Positions 13,001-25,656 of a stretch of 64,000 bases of DNA are shown here, piece after piece. The stretch covers positions 1,860,001-1,924,000 of the forward strand of contig JAALGY010000054.1 in the NCBI GenBank assembly GCA_032358165.1, written 5' to 3'. The notes below the pieces were generated by a model that saw nothing but the letters and a program-made list of their open reading frames with translations, ran no database searches and was not told the origin of the DNA. Position 1 is the stretch's first letter; each line of letters opens with the position of its first letter. A program made the translations under genes and the position numbers. The DNA comes from Diplosphaera chodatii. Taxonomy: Eukaryota; Chlorophyta; Trebouxiophyceae; Prasiolales; Stichococcaceae.

Positions 13001-14857
13001 GTTCGAGACTCCGGAGCATGACCTCTGGCTGGTGCGCCTTTGGCACGCAGCCTGGTGTGTTGCGATATCGAACCAATTCACAGATGTCGGCTATGTCACA
13101 GGTTGAAAGGTTGGTTGCCTGTCGCAGGTGTTCAGTGACGAGGGCCGCTCGCTGCATTCGATGATGTATGGCCGTGCTTCGCTCCCTGGCAGCACAGGCC
13201 ACAGCGGATCAAACCAGGAGCAGCATGCAGAGATGGTGCAGCAAAGCACCTGGTGGTGGGCGCTGCGGAAGGACGCAAAGGTTGGTGTTGCGATGCTTCT
13301 GCTCAGCATACGCACGCAGCGACACTGTGTCGAGAATACACCACACACCCAGCAGCTGGGATGGACGTTGTCTATGTACTGTATGTTGCAGGGCGACCTG
13401 CTGATGAGAGACTTGCTTCGGCAGACTCTGGCCGCGCTGGCAGCTGTACACGGCAGCAATGTGTCCCACCGCGACATCAAGCCCGAGAACTTGCTGCTGT
13501 CTGAGCACATGACGCATGCAGGTAAGGGTCACAGGCCGCCATGCAGGATGGTGCAGACACGGTAGCGATGGAATGCTGAATCATAAAACGACTATGGTGT
13601 CTTGCAGGGGACCAGCAGCAGGCGCCACATCTGAGGCTCATTGACTTCGGCTCTGCCATAGATGCATATGCCCTTGAGCATCTGTACGGCTCAGACGGCC
13701 CATCAGCTGACCAGCAGACTGAGCTGTACGCACCGCCAGAAGCCCGCATTGGCACCTACTGGCATGGAGGCCGTCATGTGAGTGTGTCGGCGTGTACTGG
13801 GCAGACTACAAGGTCGAGACATCAGTGTCGTGAACCCTACAAAGCGCAGCATCACATTTGCTGTAGACAAAAACAAGCCAGGTCATTGTGGCCCTCCTGC
13901 AGCCCAAGCGCTTGTGGCCGTATGACATCTGGAGCGTTGGTGTCCTGTGGCTCGAGTTGCTGCTCGGCACGCCAAACGTGTTCCAGGCGAGAGTTGAAGT
14001 ACATGGCTGCAAAATTGTTTAGTGCCTGCTTCCAAAATGCATGTCAATATCTTGGACTGGTGTTTGCTGTGCTTTGAAGCTGCAAATGATCACCGTTCAC
14101 AATGCCATCTCCAGGTTGACGGTCGAACCCAGGCGCTACTGGGACACCGGCTCAGACTTGCAGATCTGCCAGCAGCCGATGCAGCCGCAGCACTGTTGCT
14201 GCGGGGCCTCATGGAGCTCTGCATTTACCCACCGCAGCCCCTGCACAGCGGCAGCAGCCATGCAGGCAGCAGCGGAGATGGCACTCGGAGCCCAGATGTC
14301 AGCAGCAGCAACCCAGCCGCTGGCAGCACCTCGTCAGACCCCAAGGCTGAGCGTGTGGCAGCAGCGGCCGCGGCTGCGGGGCTGGCCTCACAAGCAGCGA
14401 AGGAGCACCTGGGCAACAAACATGGCAGCGACACCCTGCCAGTCTCGTGGAGTTGCACGGATGAGGCTGTGCTGCAGGTGAGTCGCTTCGTTTCCTGTTG
14501 TCGTCCATGATACATGTTGCCGTGTATGCACTGCTCTGCGTGATTACATGAAGTGCGGACGTAATCCTGCCACGTTCAATCTGCAGCCTGAACGCATGCG
14601 AAGTATGCTGCAGAGGAACAAGTGGTGTGCCCTGGGTGCAGATGCTGGCACAACGAAGTCCGGCCAAACGGGGCCTGCCCGTGCTGGGAGTGCGGCTGCT
14701 GCGGCGGCTGCTGCATTGGAACCCTGCTTCGCGGCCGACAGCTGCTGCTGCGCTGCGGCATGCCTACTTCACCACTGACTTCAGTGCACAGCGGAGCTAC
14801 ATGTGTCCCGATGCGGTAGGTGTAAAGGATGCTGAAGAGTCTGAAGGATGGTGCTGA
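10011..14857 (+). CDS. PP2C-type phosphatase fused to a protein kinase
   Basis: One gene encoding both a Mg/Mn-dependent PP2C phosphatase and a Ser/Thr-type kinase. The ATG at 10011 opens a hydrophobic signal-like start (VLCCLTALFVAVVALC). After a 62-nt intron the phosphatase begins RYGACAIAGLQMEDR. Next comes SFYGVLDGHEGEAA (the DGHxG metal motif), then GGTTAVFAVL, VGSIGDSYAIL, QDEKQRVEQAGGWV, LMLSRAIGD and YLILASDGLLEKLS, ending DNIAVLVV near 11795. A linker leads to the kinase: FARGHFGE/VWRG glycine loop, HFVLKR lysine, SHRDIKPENLLL, LIDFGSAID, YAPPEARIG, IWSVGVLWLELLLG and HWNPASRP. It stops at 14855-14857. All core kinase residues are present. The order matches the Arabidopsis At3g63330/At3g63340 type phosphatase-kinase. 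One intron (13987-14114) appears to use a GC donor after NVFQ. Substrates cannot be inferred. Confidence 0.88.
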
Positions 14858-14922
14858 CTTGTTCGTGGTTTGGTAGTTGCTGCTGGATGTCCCGCTGTGC
14901 ATTAGCCAGGCTGTTTGTTTAA

Positions 14923-14927
14923 TGTAA
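14923..14927 (+). terminator. TGTAA polyadenylation signal
   Basis: TGTAA lies 66 bp after the stop codon of the phosphatase-kinase gene. This is the usual chlorophyte 3' end signal and is well placed for that transcript. Confidence 0.55.
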
Positions 14928-15203
14928 CAAGAGCTAACGAGTGTACACAGCTTGATCAAAGGGAGAGTCTTTTTGTCCGATCAATATCAACTAAAGTCAC
15001 TACATAGCAGTTTGCAAAGGTCTGGTTGCTCAAATTGATAAGTTAGGCAGTCGCCACTGCTGCCTGCGATGTGGCCGCTGCAGGCAGGCGCCCGAACTCG
15101 GAGCCATCTGTTGATGGCGCACCTGCACACACGGGAGCCGCCGCGTCAAGATGAATCTTGGGCACTCCAGCCTTGCACATGGACGACTGCCTGCTGCTCT
15201 CCG

Positions 15204-17551
15204 TCACGTCGTTGCATTTGCATGGAGCGCCCCCAACATTGGCGCACCGGCAGGGTAGCCGGCAGGGTGGAACGCTGGTCTACTCGTCAGGCCAAGCGCC
15301 TCGAACATGGCCAGGTCCTCAGACCGCTCGTTGTTGGGCGTCGTCAGCAGCTTGTCGCCGTCGAAGATGCTGTTGGCGCCCGCCAGGAAGCACAGCGCCT
15401 GTCGAGTGTGGAAACAGGCCGTCAGCGGGCTGCTGTCTCGATCCCTGTAGTGTGCCGGCCCCCGCAAATCAGCACGACAGCCGCAGGATGGCGTGCCGGT
15501 GGAGAGGCGATGTTGGATGTTCCACAGCGGGCACCTGGTCGGCGAACGAGAAGTTGAGGCGGCCCGCCGACAGCCGCACGACGGAGCGCGGCATGGTGAT
15601 GCGCGCCGTCGCGATCACGCGCGCCAGCTCCAGCCCGCTGACCGGCTGCTGGCCCTGGTTGATCACACCAGAATCCCGTGACTTACTGCAGGTGCCATGT
15701 CAAGTGCGAGTCAACTGTGAGCTGTGTATCACGTTGTGGTCAGTCCCACACGAACCAGCATGGGACGAACCTCGAGAGGTGTGCCGGCGACGGCAACCAG
15801 CGCATTGATGGGCACGCTCTCCGGGTGCTCCGGCAGCGTTGCCAGCTGCACCACACGAATGCCGAAGTTGCAGCACTGCCTTTTCTATGTTTTTGAACAG
15901 GCTCGAACATTGCAGGTACACCAGCTGCATGTATGCGGCGCCCCCGCAGTGGCTGTCTTGAGGGCTCTGCCCCCTGCTGACCTGCTCACAAACTTTTCTT
16001 GAGAAAGCACCTGGTGGATGAGCCCCACGCGATCCTTCTCGCCCTCACCCAACCCGATGATGCCGCCCGCGCACACGCTCACGCCCGCCTCGCGCACCGC
16101 CTTCAGCGTCGCCAGCCGGTCCTGCATGAACAGGTGACAATCGACCTCACCCCAGTGTCACCAGCCATGTGGAGGTCGCTTTGCAGCGCATCCCTACTGG
16201 CGACTTCCGCAAGGGCGAGCATATGCCTTGAGGAAGGTAGGATGCCCACTTGGCACTTTGGGCTCACCTCGTATTTGCGGCTGGAGGTGATTTTGCTGTA
16301 GAACTCGGGGCTGGTGTCCAGGTTGTGGTTGTATGCCGACAGCCCCGCCGCCCGCAGCTCCAGCGCCTGCTCCGGCGTCAGCATGCCCAGCGTGGTGCAC
16401 ACCTGCAGCGCGCGCAGCGCCGGAGTGATGCACAGCCTATTGGCCGCGGTCCATGTGCACAATTGCCGGCGCATAGTTTGTACGGTGAACCTCCCAACTG
16501 CATCGTGCACTTGCACCACACGGTCATCTGTTGCAGCAGCAGCAATCATCTGCAACAACGGTGACGTGTGCGTGGCGGGCACCTCCATGTCGAGGCCGCG
16601 GATGCGGGTGACCATGTCCAGCACGCGCTGCCACTGGCGGGCGCCGACCTGCGTGGGGCCCCGCCAAGCGGCGCCCATGCAGAAGCGCGTGCTGCCCGAC
16701 GCCTTGGCCCGCAGCGCTGCCTGCGCGACCGTGCTGGCTTGTCAGCGACGGCCAACATGGGTACACCATCAGCACCGGCCCTGCGGCAGGCGCCTGGGCA
16801 GCCTGCTTTGATCTGACCAGGATCACTTGGCTGCCCTCGACAGTTTTGATGTCACCTGGTACACCTCCAAGTCCATGAGCTTTTCGGCCTTCATGCCGGT
16901 GCTCTTGCTCCAGGAGGACGACTGCGAGCAGTACGTGCACGTCTCCGGGCAGCCGCCCGTCTTGATGCTGAGCAGCGTGCAGCGTTGCACCTGTTGCAGC
17001 GCGTTGCCAAAACAGCTCGGTGACATTCTTGACAATTAAAGCAATTCGGTGAGCATAACTGCTTCCTGTGTGCGATGGATCGCACCATGCTGGGGTCGTT
17101 GTGCTGGCGGTGCACTGCGGCTGCATGAAATACGAGGTCTAGCAATGGCGCATCATGGATGGCCGCGATCTCTTGACGCCTGCGCGCGCCATAATGATCC
17201 CGATCGTCGTCTCATTATGTGCAGGAGTCAGGGTCACAAATGATCTCCCGCTCATGCGTAGGTGTGGGAACAGAGACCATGTAACATCTCCAAATCCTAC
17301 ACGATCCACCCGACTCACGTCCAATTGGTCCGCACTGCACCCAGGCCCTGCTTCCAGTCGGGTTTGTGGGGTGCAGCTGATGGCTGTTGTGGCGCTGGCT
17401 CCTCAACGGGCGCCGGCAGAGCCGCCTGCCTTGCTGCGCTGCTGGTGGACACTCCGGCACGCTGGGCGCCGACGGCGAGCGCAGGTACGCTGAGGCTGAG
17501 CTGGGTGGCGCCGCGTCGCACTAGATGCCCCAGCGACGCTGCCAGCGCCAT
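15204..17551 (-). CDS. BIO2: Biotin synthase (radical SAM), mitochondrial
   Basis: Inserts sulfur into dethiobiotin to make biotin; in plants this happens in mitochondria. The ATG at 17551 opens an Arg/Ala/Ser-rich presequence ([17 protein letters not shown]). Exon 1 ends at 17319 in phase 2, and exon 2 (17179-17086) continues [17 protein letters not shown]. Exon 3 (16990-16856) carries the radical SAM cysteines in [19 protein letters not shown]. Later exons read [87 protein letters not shown] and [20 protein letters not shown]. Every conserved block is present, so the gene looks intact. The simplest reading ends at the stop 15204, but a further short exon could extend the C-terminus to a TAA at 15043. 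It is divergent from the hydroxylase-family gene and is the first member of the biotin locus. Confidence 0.95.
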
Positions 17552-18096
17552 TGTTGACTGAATGTCTGACCAGATCGCCTGCAGACTATCAGCCACAGCC
17601 CTGTGGACCGAGTCAAGGGAGCGCTGCGCCTGTCCAGTCCACGTAGCCCAGTGGCCCTGAAATACACAGAGATCCGCGTCCGACGGCCGAGGACAAAACT
17701 GACAAATGATCCAGATTGAGATGTCGGCAGCAAGGACCGCTCGCCTCCTTGCCCGCAGACGCGTTCGCCAACCACAACGTGATCGCGCAAGCGGAAACAT
17801 AACCTTGTAAGCACCTTGATATCACCAACCAACGCGTACATCACCCCACGGCTGTGCATCATCAGGCCATCTTGACTAAGCATGTGTGTAGATTGCTAGC
17901 GTCCGGGATAGACCTCATGCGCGCGGGCACAGCAGACATCACCTGCTAGATATGGTCAGGGCATGCTCACGCACTGAGTCAGACCTGGACCGCCCGCAGC
18001 AGTGCTGGGCTTGAGCAGTGTCAAGCGCCTCCGCCTGCAGCCGCCCATGCCATGTAGTGAGAGAGTATAGTGCGACAGCGAGGAGTAGCTGCAGAT
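17552..18096. promoter_or_regulatory. Divergent intergenic region (BIO2 / hydroxylase-family gene)
   Basis: About 545 bp separates the BIO2 start codon (minus) from the start codon of the fatty-acid-hydroxylase-family gene (plus), so the two may share control. No specific binding site could be assigned. Minus-strand open frame between 17552 and 17883 reads upstream of the BIO2 ATG and is most simply its 5' leader. Confidence 0.5.
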
Positions 18097-19986
18097 ATGC
18101 AAACACCAGCAGAAGCTGCAGAAGCGGCGCTGCGAGCCGTGACCAATGTCCTGCATCTCGGCAGCGTCAGTGATGCACCTCGAATGTCACCGCTGCCATT
18201 GTATGGCGGCGGGTTCGTCACAGCGCTGCTGCAGGCGAGATCACTGTACAGCGTGTAGCTGCAGTGACGGTACGCAGCGTCCTGGTAGTCCACGCAATCT
18301 CTACAATCAGCTGCTAAGATGAAACGTCGTTTGGTCATGCAGGTGTCGCTGGTGTACTACATCGGCGCTTTCTTGCTGCACTACATCGTGCCGCAGCTGT
18401 ATCCGGTGCACAGCATCCAGGTCGGCACCCGGCGGCCAGGGCAGGTCACAGAAGAGCTCCTCAGAAGCCCAGGCAAGTCACACAGGGCTGTCAACATGCC
18501 ATGCGATGGCCGGCTGTGCCCTCATGTGCTCCAGAGCTGATTGCCATCCCTTTGCATACAACACTGATGCTGCGCAGTTCAAACGCTCCTTTGCGTACTC
18601 CGAATAGCAGGCTCAGGTGCCGGCAGGAAAGATGGCAAGTGCGTGAGTATGCCTGTTTCACTGCCATGATGCAGGCGCCATTGTGGTGAAGGCAGCAGTG
18701 TTGACGATTGTTGAACGGCTGCACGCTGCTGGCATCGGCAAGCTATACAGCGGTTGGCCGCAGACATGGCAGCAGGTGAGCTGCACCATGCACATCACTG
18801 GCTGCAATGTGCTATGGCCTCATATTTGTCCACACTATTGCTTGGCGTCAAGCATGGCCAATGCCCTCATGTGGCCTTGCAGGGCGCATACATGCTGTTG
18901 ACGGTGGTAGCGTTGGACTACCTCCACGACGCCTGGTTCTACTGGACGCACCGGCTGCTTCATTGGAAGCCGCTGTACCGTCATGTGCACCACCTGCACC
19001 ACAGGTTTGCACCGAGGCCCACTTGATCTTGTCGAGCTGGCATACGCCAAAGCAGTGTGCAGCGTGAGAGTAGAGCAAATGCTGCACTAAAGACAGTGGA
19101 TACTTCACTCACCTGTGGTGCAGCATCACATGTAGCATGCCTGCAGTATGTGGCCCTGCATGCAGCACTTTGCTAAGCCTAAGCAGCGCCGTGCATCTGC
19201 TTCATATCAGGTCCACTGTGCCGACAGCATTTGCGGGGTACAGTTTTCACGCAGCAGAGGCAGCGCTGGTTTTCGCCAACGAGATCATCGTCATCTTCCT
19301 GTTCCCCATACACGCGGCGTTGCACCGTGCCTACCACCTGTTCACCACGCTCATACACCTGGGTGTGCTTGCCATTTGCAGCCCATTGCGCACCCGTGGC
19401 ATGCAATACGATGTTTAGTGTGTTCATCCAGGAAAACAGTCAAAAGCGATTATGTAATATCTGACTGTGTGCCGTCGTGCTCTGTGCACTGCAGGTGGGC
19501 ACGCGGGTTACGAGATGGCGCCGCTGGTCCCCAGTGTAGAAGCTCTGATGTGGGCCATTTTTTCAGCGGGCGCTCCGGCGCCAGGCCTCAATACAGTGAA
19601 GCACCATGACATGTGCGCCAGCAGGCATTAGGTCATCACGTGGATGCTACACAGAGGGGGCCATACGTCCTGGATGAGCACTTGGCTTTGCGCTCACTTC
19701 ATATGTGTGTCGCCAAGGACGCCTGTTGCTATTGCAGGCACCACCGCTTCCCGACGCGGCACTTCTCGCTGTACTTCACGCATTGGGATCGATGGTGCGC
19801 ACCTTGGTTCTCAGGTTTCGTGTGCGCATCCCCAGGGCAGTGCTGTTTTTGGATCCGGGTGGCAAAGAAGCAGCTACCCCAATGCTGAACCTCGTCTCAC
19901 GCAGGTGTGGGACCCAGCATCCGCTGTATGTACATTCCGACATTCGGGACTACAGAGGACGGGCTTTGAAGTCCGAAGCATTGTGA
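18097..19986 (+). CDS. Fatty-acid hydroxylase / sterol desaturase family membrane oxygenase
   Basis: Di-iron membrane oxygenase of the fatty-acid-hydroxylase superfamily. The first ATG in the coding frame is at 18097 (MQTPAEAAEAALRAV). Hydrophobic segments follow (VSLVYYIGAFLLHYIV; GAYMLLTVVALDYLHDAWFY). The three histidine clusters of the family are all visible: WTHRLLH near 18950, HVHHLHH near 18985, and KHHDMHHRFP split by an intron near 19600-19750. After them come FSLYFTHWDRW and CGTQHPLY, a usual C-terminal block. The stop is at 19984-19986. One intron (18473-18674) has a GCAAGT donor and keeps frame exactly (phase 1, RSPG/AIVVK). Substrate is unknown: sterols, ceramides, wax precursors or fatty acids are all handled by relatives. 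It sits between BIO2 and BIO3-BIO1, which makes a role in supplying the pimelate precursor thinkable but unproven. Confidence 0.85.
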
Positions 19987-20215
19987 TGCAGGCTGAAGTA
20001 CTTATTCGCTTGACACCCTTAATGCACTGTGTGCGAGCGCAAGAGTGAGAGTGAGAAAGTTGGCGGGGGCTCAGAACAGCAGTTATTAGTGTAGATAGAT
20101 ATGTTTGTTCCTCAATAGCTGATCAGGGGCTCAGATTCTGCTGTGTCTGCACACGGTTTACTCAACCTGAACGTCCGAAGTCTGACAAAATTGAGCTGAG
20201 TCGCAAGCACAGACG

Positions 20216-23200
20216 TCACAACGAGGTCATCAGTGTTCTGAGCAGCCGGTCACATCGCGACCTTGCAGTAGTGGGCGTTGCCATGAGGTACACAACATTC
20301 CCCAGCGGCCGCGCATAGACGCCTAAGACATGTGGAACACTGCTTCAGCAAAACACAACCAGTGCGTGGCCTGTCGATGGCGAAACGGCAGCTGTATGCT
20401 GACGAGAATGTAGCCATGGTAGAAGCGCAACGTTACAGGCTGCGACAGATCAAAGCTTAGGCAGAGCTCACCGTGTGGCGCCATGCGCTTCACCACCTCG
20501 CGAGCGGCTCCAGACTGGTACCCCAGGGAGGCATCCGCCGCCCGGATCTCCGCTGCCAGCACCGTGCCTGCCGCACAGCGAACTGCACTTGATACGGCTG
20601 GAAGGCCCCAGTTGACCGTCCATCACACTGCGGCTCCTTGGAAAGGCGAGGTCGTCCGCAACCCTCATGCAATAAAATTTTGTGCGGTGCCCCTCGACAC
20701 ATGCACGTGCAGGGCAAGCTCACCCAGCGCATGGCAGCGTTCGACGGCGGGGTGGTGCGACAACTCCAGCAGCAGCTGCGGGTCCCAGAACTCTGTCAAG
20801 CGCCCGCACGGCTCCGCGCACGGCGCAGCGGGGTCGCAGCAGCTTGCCTGTTCACCCGCTGCTGCGCTGCTGCTGCTGCTGCTGTCCTGCAGGCAAGGTG
20901 GTGAGACTCGCTGCAAACTGGCTCGTCTTGCCATGCGTTAGCAGGTGTGAATCCAGCCGATGGTATGCGATCATGCTGTGGACAGTGTATTGCACACTGC
21001 CACCACAAGTCGTTCACCACGCTCAGCATTGCGGTATGACAGCGTGGCTGTATCAGCCAGATGGCACCAAGAACCGGAGGCAGAAACAGTGGGCAACGAG
21101 CGATGCAGCATGCCTGGTTGACCACACACTGGTACGCCACAGCGTGCGCGGACAGTGCCGCACCTGGCGCCAGCCGGGCGGGCGGCACTGCCGCGGGTTG
21201 CGCAGCGGGTCGGCGTACAGGTCCAGCGCCGCCACGGCCGCCGCGCAGCCGATGGGGTGCGCCGTGTACGAGTGCCCGTGCAGCAGAGCGTCCGTCTTCG
21301 CCGGGCCCTCGAAGGCCGCGAACACATCCCCCGACGCCAGCGTCACCGCCAGCGGCAGCAGGCCCCCTGCACTTGCAGGCCGCACACCATGGTTGTTGCC
21401 TGAGCCTTTTGCTTTTCTGGCAGCAGGTGCGCATTCACCGCCTGTGTGTTGCAGGAGGCTGGTATACATGTGCTGACCTGTGAGCAGCTTGCCATAGCAG
21501 CCGATGTCGGGAGTGGCACCCAGCAGCTGCGTTGCTGATACTGCGCCCAGCCGCCACAGCCCAGAAAACACCTGCACCCACAACTCTTGCCAAGCTCGAG
21601 TACAGCACACTGCGTCAGCATGATTTTATTCAATTGGAACAGGTTGAACCGAAGATGAAAGTTTGTGGTCAACACGCTGCAACGCTGAGCCGGTCCTGAG
21701 CGACAGCTGGCTGGGGCCTTGCCTCATCGTAGATGACGGGGATGCCGCGGGCGCGCGCCTCACGCACAACCGCCCGCTGGAAGGCCGGGTCCACCAGCAC
21801 CATGCCGCCGGACCCCTGCAGCACGGGCTCCATGATCGCGGCGCCCACATGCCGCCCAGCGCCGGAGTCCAGCTGCCGCCCGACCCACCGCGCATACGCC
21901 TCCGCCAGCTCGCTGCCGTCCCTGCGGTGGGCGGCAGGACTCGCTGACTGGCGCGTCCTGGGCTGGCAATCATCTGCTGTATGCCAGCAGGTGCGCGGTG
22001 GTGCGACGTCTGGGCCGCGGCTGCCGTGCCACAGCGGCGCGGTGACAGCGTCGTGATGTGAGATTTTGAGCCCCATGCACTGCTTGCCAGAACCACTGGC
22101 CTGACTACGCTGCCATGCTTTTTTTGATGCGAGCACCTGGAGGCTGCAAACACGGCGTCCCGTGTTGGAAACTGCACGTCCAGCGGACCGACCATGCCGT
22201 CCAGGGCGGCGGGCAGCTTGATGTTCCACGCGCCCTTCGACATGCCGACGGACGGCGGCTCCAGGAACAGGCCCTTGGCCTCGTACCTGCGGTCAGACAT
22301 GGCTGCATGAGCAGCTGCCGCCAGTGGATGCACCACAGATGGTGTGCGGCCCATGGCGTCACCAGGTAGGGCATCAGCTGCCATTGGCTGCAGCTTTAGA
22401 AAAGCGGCACAGATCCTCGCTATTGGCACCTTGCTGGTGCGGCAAGGCATCGCCACGTGGACTAGCACATGCAGCTCACCAGGGCATCTGCCGAGGTCCG
22501 TTGAAGCTGGAGCCTGGCACTGCGTTCATGGCGCCCAGCGTGTCGCCGTGGTATGCGTTGTCGAGGCCCAGCACCCGGAGCTGTGCTGTCTGCTCGTCAT
22601 CCAGGCGGTGGTCGACCGCAAACTTGCGGAACGCCATCTTGAGGGCCACCTCAACCGCCGTCGACCTGTCCAAAGAAGCACTGTTCATGCACGGCCTTTT
22701 CTGGAAGACTGCTTGATTGCTGGCGCTAAGTTCAGCCTTCAGCTACGATGTCGCCTCAGAGATGAAGTGCAGCAGTGTGGCTTACACAATAACCACCAAC
22801 AGTCCACATATCTGCAGACAACTCCTGCCCTCCGGTGGTCAGATTGGCCGTGTGGTCACAGGACTGCATCCGAGGCATTCACACCATCCACACCAGGGCG
22901 GGCCAGCAAGCAGCCCCACCCATCATCCGAGAAGAAGGCGCGGGCCGCCCAGCCGCGCCCCACGCTGCCCAGCAGCCGGGTCGCGACGTCCAGCGCCGGC
23001 TGGTGCGCGTTCTCGGGGAACATGACGTGCCCGTAGCGCCCCGCCGCGTGCGCGATGGCGGCCACCAGTGCCGGGTGCGCCTCCGCGGCGTTGCCCTGTG
23101 CCGCCACACCGCTGGAAGGTGGGAGCAAGCACAGCAGCATGGTTTGTGTAGTAAATGCCGTTGTCAAGCATCAGACTCGTTGGCCTGCTGCACTGCAGGC

Positions 23201-25656
23201 GAGGAATTGGCAATCATGTGGGCGCTTGTCAGTTTCATGGTCATACACAGGTAGAGGGGCACATGTATGCTGCTCACCTGGGTCCACCAGCTGGCGCAGG
23301 CGTCAAAGCGGGGGGCGATGGCCGGGCCGCTGCCATCTGCGCTGCCTGGCGAAAAGGCTGCAAAGTCCTCGCCACTGCGCGAGTCAATGACCATTACGTC
23401 CTTGTCCTCAGCCACCTGCAAAACCCGGCAGGTGTGCAGCTGACAGACAGCATACATGCCAGATGTTATGCCGTTGTTGGCGTACAGCACCCTGTGACGC
23501 ATATGTGACCATTCCACGCTCTGCAGAGTCCGATCTAGCGGCAGCGTCTGACATCGGAGACCCATAGGCAGAGCATCGCACCGAGGTGTGCTGTGTGAAC
23601 GGCCACCACAGGGTGGCCCGTGCAGCGGCCGCCGCCGTCTGGAGCTGTGCCACGCGAGCCTCGTGCCAGCCGCGCAGCTGCACGGCCATGCTGGTGAGCT
23701 GCGCTTCGGACTCCCGCAGCCAGGCGCGCAGCTCGGGGTCTGGACTGCTGGCAGGGCCGCTGCCGCTGGCGGCTCGCTGTGCTGCCGGCTGCGGCGGCCG
23801 GCACATCGGCAGCTGCCAGACTGCAGTGCCAGGCCTGCATGACAGCGATGCCGATGCATGTTGTATGGCATAGGACACCTTGCACCACACAGCCTGCCAG
23901 GCACCAAAAAAACAAAATGGAAGCAGAAATTGAAAGGGGTCTAATCCGCACCCCAGGTGCTGCCGTAGGGCGGCGGCATTGCCGCCGCTGCTGTCCATCA
24001 GCGCCACCGCCGCCACATCATACCCCCGCGCACGCAGCACCTGCACACAGAGATTTCAACAGCTGCAGCCTCACAGGCCCCCAGTGTGCCTGCGCAGTGA
24101 CATGGCGACCCGCACCAGACCACAGCCAGTCATCAGGGGCCGTCACCTCGAACGCTGCGAGGGTCGCGGAGATGCCCCCCAGGCGCCCGTCCCCCACAAG
24201 CACAGCCGGCAGCCGCCCCGGCCGCAGTATGTCACACTGCACATGGCCAGCACCCTGTCACACCCTGTCGCAAGCGACGGCATCACTGCAAACGCGGACA
24301 TCTGCAGACAAGGGTCACATCACATGTAGTTCAGTGCTCCCAAGTGCACCTGCAGGCTGCCTGACGGCCCGGGACTCGCCACGCCGCCGGCTGTCTCGAC
24401 AAGTGCCGCCGCTGCTGCACCCTGCAGTCACGTGCAGATAGCTGAGCAGACGGGGGACACAGCGGATGAACCCATACTAAACGCGTAAATGACTACACAC
24501 ACAACTACATGCTCGAGACATTCGCATGCTACACTTGCGGTCTCCGTCACCTGCAGCAGCTTGCTGTGGAACTGCGCCAGCTTCCAAGCCACCGCCGCCT
24601 GCACCGCGCTGTCGCTGACGCTGCGACCTGTATTATTCCGAAAACCACCTCGACACAGGGAATCACGGCAGGCGGTGTCCGGCAGTCGAGTTTGTTCTTC
24701 AAAGCACATGACAGCACCCCGCCTAGTGTGTTGCAGGTGCATGACAGCAGCTGCTGACAGCAGCTCGCCTTCAGTGGCGACCGCAATGTGCGGGCTGACG
24801 GGGTCTCGCCATGCAAACGTCGTGTGCGCGTGCGCTGAGGGGCTGCTGAGGCTGCTCCTGTGGACAGCAGAGATGAATGTGTTGTGTTGCCCAGCATCTG
24901 ATTGGTGCACTGCACATTGCAGCCGATGCACAGGAGGCAGTCACCTTTCTCGCTCACCGTGCTTCATCTGCTTCCGTGTCACTGTCGGGAGTGTAGCCAC
25001 CCGGTAGGGTGCGTCCGCGGGCATCGATGGGCGCCAACCGTGCCGCATGCGGGCCATATGTCGGCGCGATGCCAAGCACCGCCGCCTACCGCCGGCACAC
25101 ACCATCCCCTCACCACTGAGCATTCAGTGCGACTGTGCAGGTGTCATCGTGCTTGATAGTGTGTTGATCAGGGCAGCTGCCGGCAAGAACGCTGCATGTG
25201 CACTCACAACCAGGCGCGAGTCGCAGTCGTCTGGAAAGCCGGTCTGCACTGGCTTCAGGAACAGCACGTTGGCCTGCACGGAGATTCAAGTCGCCACTGC
25301 ATGTACTGGTTATCAACGAAGGGTCGCAAGGTGCACACATGCCTGCAAGCGAGGCGGATGGCGCATGTCACAACCACCTGCTGCTGTAGGAAGGCGCTGG
25401 CCAGTCCAGCGCTGATCAATGTCTTGCCCACTCCGGTATTGGCGCCCCACACGCCGAAGACTGGGCTGGCTAGGCTGATCGTCGTGTTCAGCGGGTCGTG
25501 TGGATCATGCGGACCATGCGCATCGTGCAGCACACCCCTTTGCTGCACGCCGCATCCAGTGCTGATCAGCCGCACCAACTCCCCATCAACATCCGTGCGG
25601 CATGACCTCCTGGCACAAGCTTTTAAGGCTGCGCGAGCTGCAGCTGAGCCTAACAT
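20216..25656 (-). CDS. BIO3-BIO1: Bifunctional dethiobiotin synthetase / DAPA aminotransferase
   Basis: Carries out two successive steps: AdoMet-dependent amination of KAPA to DAPA, then ATP-dependent carboxylation to dethiobiotin. The ATG at 25656 opens an Ala/Arg-rich sequence compatible with a mitochondrial presequence. The synthetase half shows [16 protein letters not shown] (P-loop), [44 protein letters not shown], and [18 protein letters not shown]. The aminotransferase half follows with LWWPFTQH (near 23600), [75 protein letters not shown] (the PLP lysine) and [17 protein letters not shown]. The last exon (20319-20216) gives [18 protein letters not shown] and a TGA. All blocks match the Arabidopsis BIO3-BIO1 fusion in order, so it looks complete. 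It is divergent from BIOF across 446 bp. Confidence 0.95.

Noticed and set aside
17552..17883. Separate minus-strand gene upstream of BIO2
   Set aside because: The frame merges with the region before the BIO2 ATG, lacks any motif, and is most simply 5' leader sequence.
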